From Rhodocyclaceae bacterium (lineage in GTDB: Bacteria; Pseudomonadota; Gammaproteobacteria; Burkholderiales; Rhodocyclaceae): a stretch of 64,000 nt of DNA. The position numbers and the translations under genes are program-made. Below are positions 59,925 to 64,000 of the stretch, one piece after another. How positions within the stretch are numbered: the stretch's first letter is position 1; the number at the start of each line of letters is the position of its first letter. The DNA is taken from positions 62,001-126,000 of the forward strand of contig JADKHX010000014.1 of NCBI GenBank assembly GCA_016721505.1, written 5' to 3'. The notes under the pieces are model-generated. The model saw only the letters and a list, made by a program, of their open reading frames with translations. It searched no databases and was not told the DNA's origin.

Positions 59925-60577
59925 GGCGTGCCGTTACCGGCTTCGCAGGCCGCAGCTGTCAGCGCATGGGGTGCAAGCAAATCCTTAGTACGCGATTCAA
60001 AATCCTTGGCCGGGCCGCTAATATCGAGCAGTGATTTCGCCTCACGCTCACGCGGCAACACGCGCGCCGTGCGTAGGGTTTTGCTTTGCGTGGCGAGATA
60101 TTTTTTGGCTGCTGCTTCATCGGCGAACTTCGCAATCAGAATCACAAACGGCCCGCCGGTCGGGCCGCTACTGGTATCCTCGATTAACTTCAAATCGGTA
60201 TATTTCGCCGCGATCAATTCGGCCTTTTTCTTGTCGGCCTGCGCGGTCGTTGCCAGCGCCGGAATGCCCACCCAATATTCAGTTGCCGCTTCGATGGTGG
60301 TCAACGCCACTTTCCAATCACTCTTGCCACCGAGCGCCGCGTCCAGTTCAATCTTCAGTGCCTCGGCAGCCAGCGGGCTGGCAAATCCGCTGATGCGCTG
60401 ACAGGTCACGCTGATGGGTGGCGGCGGTGGTTCGCGCAGCAGTTGGATCGCTTCAGGGTGCAATTGACTGCTCATTCGTTGCGGCTCGCGACCGCTCTGC
60501 GCTTCTCCAAAATAGCCCAATGTCCAAGCCAGCGCGACCAAGTTGGCCATCAACAGAAACAGAAAAATAGTTCGCAT
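59921..60577 (-). CDS. SPOR-domain-like exported or anchored protein
   Basis: A 218-residue protein. The start ATG at 60575-60577 (MRTIFLFLLMANLVALAW) gives a hydrophobic anchor or signal. Later, ALTTIEAATEYWVGIPALAT and AELIAAKYTDLKLIE plus GPFVILIAKFADEAAAKKYL look like the paired strands of a SPOR-type peptidoglycan-binding domain. The position after coaX/birA and next to coaE matches a known betaproteobacterial arrangement. The SPOR assignment is likely, not certain. Confidence 0.65.
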   Translation of the reverse strand: MRTIFLFLLMANLVALAWTLGYFGEAQSGREPQRMSSQLHPEAIQLLREPPPPPISVTCQRISGFASPLAAEALKIELDAALGGKSDWKVALTTIEAATEYWVGIPALATTAQADKKKAELIAAKYTDLKLIEDTSSGPTGGPFVILIAKFADEAAAKKYLATQSKTLRTARVLPREREAKSLLDISGPAKDFESRTKDLLAPHALTAAACEAGNGTP

Positions 60578-60588
60578 AAGGGGCAAGC

Positions 60589-61497
60589 TTAAATGGAGGT
60601 CGTTTTCGCAAATGCGGCAAGCGCGGCGTCGGCAATCTCATCACCCCATTCCTGCACAAAATGCCCCGCGACCGGGTGGATAAACGGCTCGGGGCAATTC
60701 TTAATCAAGGTGCGTAAATAATGCATCACCGGCAGACCGAGCACCGGATCGGTCGCGCCAATGGCCATGAAACTTTGCCCGCGCCATTCATTGCGCCACC
60801 AGTCGCGCGCCGCGCGCGAGATCGCCGCGCCATCGGCATCCACGTTATCGGGAACCAGATTGGGAAAACGTCGCACGCCGGCTTTGTAACGCACATCGGG
60901 ATACGGCGCGCCATACGCAGCAGCCTCTGCAGCACTCAGCTGCGGACAGCTACGCCCCATCAATTTCGCCACATCCAAATCCGGCTGGCTATTGGCATAA
61001 GCGCGCCATTGTAAAAAGCCCTCGCCGAGCGAAACATCACCTGTACCAAGGCCAGTGTTCATCACCAACAGCCGCGCATAACGCCGCGGTGCAGCCATCG
61101 GCAAAGTCAATCCAAGCAAGCCGCCCCAGTCCTGTACTACCAAAGTGATATTGCGCAAATCCAATTTTTCAACGAAGGCCAAGAGCGTTTCGCGATGCTG
61201 GGTGAAGCTGTAAAAACTTTCATCCACCGGTTTGTCAGAGCGACCAAAACCAAACACATCCGGTGCGATAACCCGGCTGCCGGTAGCGATAAATTTCGGA
61301 ATCATTTTGCGATACAAATAGCTCCACGTCGGCTGACCATGCAGACACAAAAAAACTTGTTCGGCATCAGCCGCGCCTTCATCAAGATAGTGCAAGCGCA
61401 ATCCGTCGAAGCCCGGCAAATCGTCGATGTAATGCGGCGCAAATGGAAAGCCGGGCAGGTTTTCAAATCGCTCATCGGGCGTGCGCAAAATTTCCAT
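60589..61497 (-). CDS. Haloalkane dehalogenase (DhlA subfamily)
   Basis: A 302-residue alpha/beta hydrolase that closely follows Xanthobacter DhlA (310 residues). LHYLDEGAADAEQVFLCLHG, VIAPDVFGFGRSDKPVDE and ITLVVQDWGGLLGLTLPMA carry the nucleophile Asp and the adjacent halide-binding Trp; FLQWRAY gives the second Trp, AIGATDPVLG the Asp and AGHFVQEWG the catalytic His. HGQPTW replaces the HGEPTW of DhlA. It should hydrolyse a carbon-halogen bond in a small chloro- or bromoalkane, though the real substrate is not known. It sits between the SPOR gene and coaX, an unusual neighbourhood. Confidence 0.9.
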   Translation of the reverse strand: MEILRTPDERFENLPGFPFAPHYIDDLPGFDGLRLHYLDEGAADAEQVFLCLHGQPTWSYLYRKMIPKFIATGSRVIAPDVFGFGRSDKPVDESFYSFTQHRETLLAFVEKLDLRNITLVVQDWGGLLGLTLPMAAPRRYARLLVMNTGLGTGDVSLGEGFLQWRAYANSQPDLDVAKLMGRSCPQLSAAEAAAYGAPYPDVRYKAGVRRFPNLVPDNVDADGAAISRAARDWWRNEWRGQSFMAIGATDPVLGLPVMHYLRTLIKNCPEPFIHPVAGHFVQEWGDEIADAALAAFAKTTSI

Positions 61498-61534
61498 GGC
61501 TTTATCTTTCACTTGTACGTTTTTCTATGTGCCA

Positions 61535-62269
61535 TTAGTTTAACGTTGCACCGAAGTGGCCATAGCGCGCCAAACCTTCGAGCACCAAGTTGCCAACCTG
61601 GCGACTCGGCGCTTTCAAATGCGGCAGCAAAACATCCGCCGCGCCGCCCGACACCAAACACAAATTATTGCCATCGGGCGAGCCGACAAAAGCTTGAGTC
61701 GCGATGCGTTCAATCGCGCCCAGTGTCGCCTGTATTGCGCCACTACTTATCGCGTCGTCAGTGTTGCGTGGCAAAGCGGCGAAGTTGCCCGCCGCTAGTG
61801 GCAAACCTGCCGTGCCCTTGGCCAGCGCGGCGCGCATCAGGTCAAGGCCGGGCAAAATCACGCCGCCGCAAAAATTACCGTTAGCGTCAAGCGTGTCGAT
61901 CGTCGTCGCGGTGCCGCTCATTACCACCACGGCGTTGCCCGTGTGTAGCCCACGCGCGCCGATCAGCGCCGCCCAGCGGTCGACGCCCAATTGCGTTGGC
62001 TGAGCGTAGCCATTTTGCACACCGCAAGCTGACGCTGTGCTGGCAAACCAATGCGGCGTTAGTCCCAGTTCCTTGGCAAAATCATTGAGCGTTGCAGCGA
62101 CCTGCGGCCCAGCGACATTGCAAATGATGATTCGCTGCGGCGGCTGCGGCAACAGTGCGCGCAATTGCTTAAGCTCAGCGTAATTCAATGCACCCTGAAC
62201 CAGCCATTGACCGTCGCCAAACAGTCCGTATTTCAAGCGCGAATTTCCGGCATCAAGACAAAGCATCAT
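61535..62269 (-). CDS. coaX: Type III pantothenate kinase
   Basis: A 244-residue enzyme from the ATG at 62267-62269. It begins with LCLDAGNSRLKYGLF (phosphate 1 motif), contains YAQPTQLGVDRWAALIGARG (the GVDRW segment), ATTIDTLDANGNFCGGVILPGLDLM and SGAIQATLGAIE. It catalyses the first step of CoA synthesis; coaE, the last, is about 2 kb away. It follows birA by 5 bp. Confidence 0.96.
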   Translation of the reverse strand: MMLCLDAGNSRLKYGLFGDGQWLVQGALNYAELKQLRALLPQPPQRIIICNVAGPQVAATLNDFAKELGLTPHWFASTASACGVQNGYAQPTQLGVDRWAALIGARGLHTGNAVVVMSGTATTIDTLDANGNFCGGVILPGLDLMRAALAKGTAGLPLAAGNFAALPRNTDDAISSGAIQATLGAIERIATQAFVGSPDGNNLCLVSGGAADVLLPHLKAPSRQVGNLVLEGLARYGHFGATLN

Positions 62270-62274
62270 GGCGC

Positions 62275-63114
62275 TTATCTTATTGGTCTTAGTGAAACTT
62301 CGCCGGAAAGCAAGTGTTGAATTTTTCCATCGACTTCCAAGCGTAACGCGCCGTCCGTATTCACGCCACGACAAATCCCGTCAAGCGGCGCAGCGAATTC
62401 CGAGAGTATGCGCACGGCTTTATCGGCATACGCATCGTGCGCCATCCATTGCGCTTGCAAGCTGGCAAAGCCGCCACGGGTGAATTGTTCCAGCGTGTCG
62501 CGTAGCGCGATCAGCAAGGCGGCCAGCACCGTATTCGGGTCAACTTCAGTATCACGCATTAACCCCACATCACTCACCGCCGCTGATTGTGCACGTAATT
62601 CATCAGGCATCGCCGCCGGCAAGCGCAGATTGATTCCGCAGCCGATCACGGCGACATTGCTGCCATGGGTCGCACCCGGTAATAGCTCCACCAAAATTCC
62701 GCCGAGCTTGCGTCCATCCAACAAAATATCGTTCGGCCACTTGAGCTGGGCTGGCATAAAGGACGGCGTGTCGCCAGCACCAACTGACGATACTTTCTCA
62801 AGCGCACGCGCCACCGCCAACCCCGCCGCCAGCGACAAACCAGCCGGCTGCACACCGTGCGGCAAGCGCCACAGCAAGGAAAACGTCAAGCTGTCGCCGA
62901 CCGCCGAAATCCACGCCCGCCCGCGCCGCCCACGCCCCGCATTTTGCGCTCGCGCCACCACCACCGAGCCGCTTGCCGCGCCGGTTTCTGCGCGCGCCAG
63001 CAACACCGAATTAGTCGAATCGCATTGCTCAAGCAAATCGATATCGAAATGGCAGGCGCGCTGGCCGAGTGCGGCAACCAAAGCGACAAGATTGAGTTCA
63101 AGGCGTGGCGGCAT
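62275..63114 (-). CDS. birA: Biotin-protein ligase
   Basis: A 279-residue protein that joins biotin to carboxylase subunits. The start at ATG 63112-63114 is chosen because the longer frame has no family similarity and would overlap the divergent transporter. There is no helix-turn-helix domain, so it is not the DNA-binding E. coli type. LLEQCDSTNSVLLARA, ARAQNAGRGRRGRAWIS (biotin loop GRGRRGRxW), LKWPNDILLDGRKLGGILVE and IGCGINLR are the ligase signatures. Between LEKVS and QLKWPND is an extra SVGAGDTPSFMPA, coded in part by a dispersed repeat. Confidence 0.95.
   Translation of the reverse strand: MPPRLELNLVALVAALGQRACHFDIDLLEQCDSTNSVLLARAETGAASGSVVVARAQNAGRGRRGRAWISAVGDSLTFSLLWRLPHGVQPAGLSLAAGLAVARALEKVSSVGAGDTPSFMPAQLKWPNDILLDGRKLGGILVELLPGATHGSNVAVIGCGINLRLPAAMPDELRAQSAAVSDVGLMRDTEVDPNTVLAALLIALRDTLEQFTRGGFASLQAQWMAHDAYADKAVRILSEFAAPLDGICRGVNTDGALRLEVDGKIQHLLSGEVSLRPIR
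62763..62790 (-). repeat. Dispersed repeat inserted in frame in birA
   Basis: TCGTCAGTTGGTGCTGGCGA then CACGCCGT on the minus strand; consensus copy. In birA it reads SSVGAGDTPS. Confidence 0.95.
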
Positions 63115-63226
63115 AGTCGCAACCTGTGTAAAACTCAATTTTATGCTGCGGCTAGGAAAACTCATTGGGCATTTATCGCGTTGCCGTGTTTGAATATACC
63201 CATCGCTAACACGCCAAGGATTCAGC

Positions 63227-64000
63227 ATGAGTTCTCAATCGCATTTACTCGGCACGCGTCGTTTTCTGCCTTTGTTCATCACACAACTACTAGGCGCGCT
63301 CAATGACAACGTGCTCAAGAACGCGATGGTGGTGTTGCTCACATTTCAAGCCACCACCTGGACCACCATCAAGCCGGAACTATTAGGAATTTTGGCCGGT
63401 GGAATTTTCATTTTTCCGTTCTTTTTGTTTTCCGCCACCGCCGGACAATTGGCGGATAAATACGACAAAGCCAAGCTCGCACAAATCGTCAAGTTGCTCG
63501 AAATCGCGATTGTCTGTGTCGCTGGAACTGGATTTGCAACACACAATATCGACATCTTGTTCGTCAGTATTTTTCTGCTTGGCGTGCATTCAACTTTGTT
63601 TGGCCCGGTCAAATATGCGATCTTGCCGCAGCATCTGAAGTCAGATGAACTTATCGGCGGTAATGCGCTAATTGAAGCTGGCACCTTTATCGCCATCCTC
63701 GGCGGCACCCTGCTTGGCGGGCTATTGGCGGGTGCCGAGGGTGGCACCAATTGGATCACCGGCGTTGGCTTTTGCATCGCCGTGGTCGGCTATTTTTCGG
63801 CGCGAAAAATCCCCACTGCACCCGCGCCCGCGCCGGATTTGAAAATCAGCGCCAACATCGCCGTCGAGACCTGGCGCAATATTCAATTTGCCCGCACTGA
63901 CCAAACCATTTTTCTTTCCATCATGGGTATCTCGTGGTTTTGGCTATTCGGCTCAATTTTTCTCGGCCAGTTTCCCTCCTACACCAAAGGTGTTTTAGGC
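63227..64000 (+). CDS. MFS transporter domain of LplT/Aas type, 5' part
   Basis: The window ends inside this gene after 258 codons. The start ATG 63227 has AAGGA 6 bases upstream. FLPLFITQLLGALNDNVLKNAMVVLL and FSATAGQLADKYDKAKLAQIVK are the first helix and the cytoplasmic loop of the lysophospholipid transporter LplT family, and GVHSTLFGPVKYAILPQHL is the other diagnostic loop. In many betaproteobacteria this domain is fused to acyltransferase and acyl-ACP synthetase domains; the fusion cannot be seen here. Confidence 0.88.
   Translation, partial: MSSQSHLLGTRRFLPLFITQLLGALNDNVLKNAMVVLLTFQATTWTTIKPELLGILAGGIFIFPFFLFSATAGQLADKYDKAKLAQIVKLLEIAIVCVAGTGFATHNIDILFVSIFLLGVHSTLFGPVKYAILPQHLKSDELIGGNALIEAGTFIAILGGTLLGGLLAGAEGGTNWITGVGFCIAVVGYFSARKIPTAPAPAPDLKISANIAVETWRNIQFARTDQTIFLSIMGISWFWLFGSIFLGQFPSYTKGVLG

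Noticed and set aside
62270..62374. Upstream extension of coaX
   Set aside because: It lies inside birA and does not resemble the family; the ATG at 62267-62269 gives the canonical start.
1..64000. tRNA, rRNA, prophage or insertion sequence
   Set aside because: No cloverleaf, rRNA or transposase pattern was noticed; the short repeats carry no coding capacity of their own. A tool search could still find a small RNA that I missed.

Overview
The window is a chromosomal segment of a betaproteobacterium that spans the replication-origin region. The evidence is gene order and gene content: rpmH-rnpA-yidD-yidC-mnmE, mnmG-rsmG-parA-parB, the complete atpIBEFHAGDC operon, dnaA-dnaN-gyrB, gshB next to a short EIIA-HPr-EI phosphotransferase set, metX-metW, zapD-coaE, and birA-coaX-SPOR. 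Species was not determined. Coding density is very high, no gap exceeds about 250 bp, and I found no rRNA, tRNA, CRISPR array, prophage or insertion sequence.

Layout. 1-4230: surface-polysaccharide genes (end of a GT9 glycosyltransferase, three SAM methyltransferases, an RgpF-like protein, a GT2 glycosyltransferase). 4280-8350: polA with a tandem palindromic 3' tail, a LOG-family protein and a DUF2782 protein. 8450-16170: an orphan adenine-N6 methyltransferase, gshB, apbE, PTS EIIA/HPr/EI, metX and metW. 16095-22400: two ABC-F ATPases (one frameshifted), a PlsC-like acyltransferase, GNAT, a cysteine-free glutaredoxin-like protein and a PrsW-like protease. 22408-31499: a secreted metalloprotease/propeller/barrel protein, an ECF sigma factor with an anti-sigma factor carrying a long Ala/Lys/Asp repeat tail, a STAS/PP2C partner-switching pair and a dienoyl-CoA reductase. 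31570-47600: ATP synthase, ParABS with two parS sites, rsmG, mnmG, a TauE-like permease, mnmE, yidC, yidD, rnpA, rpmH. 47600-53055: probable oriC region with dnaA, dnaN, gyrB. 53073-64000: a YedI-like protein, aroE, mtgA, an unknown membrane protein, a VOC protein, zapD, coaE, a SPOR protein, a DhlA-type haloalkane dehalogenase, coaX, birA, and the start of an LplT/Aas-type transporter.

The most striking signal is not a gene. A short dispersed repeat of about 28 bp (core CAGTTGGTGCTG, two variable bases, then GACACGCCGT) occurs about 15 times, in both orientations. It lies in gaps, at gene ends where it supplies the last codons or stop, and inside housekeeping genes without breaking frame (metX, apbE, rsmG, mnmE, aroE, birA, and twice in coaE). 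It is read in different frames and directions, giving peptides such as SVGAGDTP, VSPAPTG, QLVLTT or RRVTSTN. This resembles in principle the Rickettsia palindromic elements, which also insert in frame in protein genes, but the sequence is different and I do not recognise it as a described family. Secondary points are the tandem palindromes on the polA stop codon, the 168-bp higher-order repeat in the anti-sigma gene, two alternative hairpins between ptsH and ptsI, and a parS site that supplies the stop codon of a permease gene.
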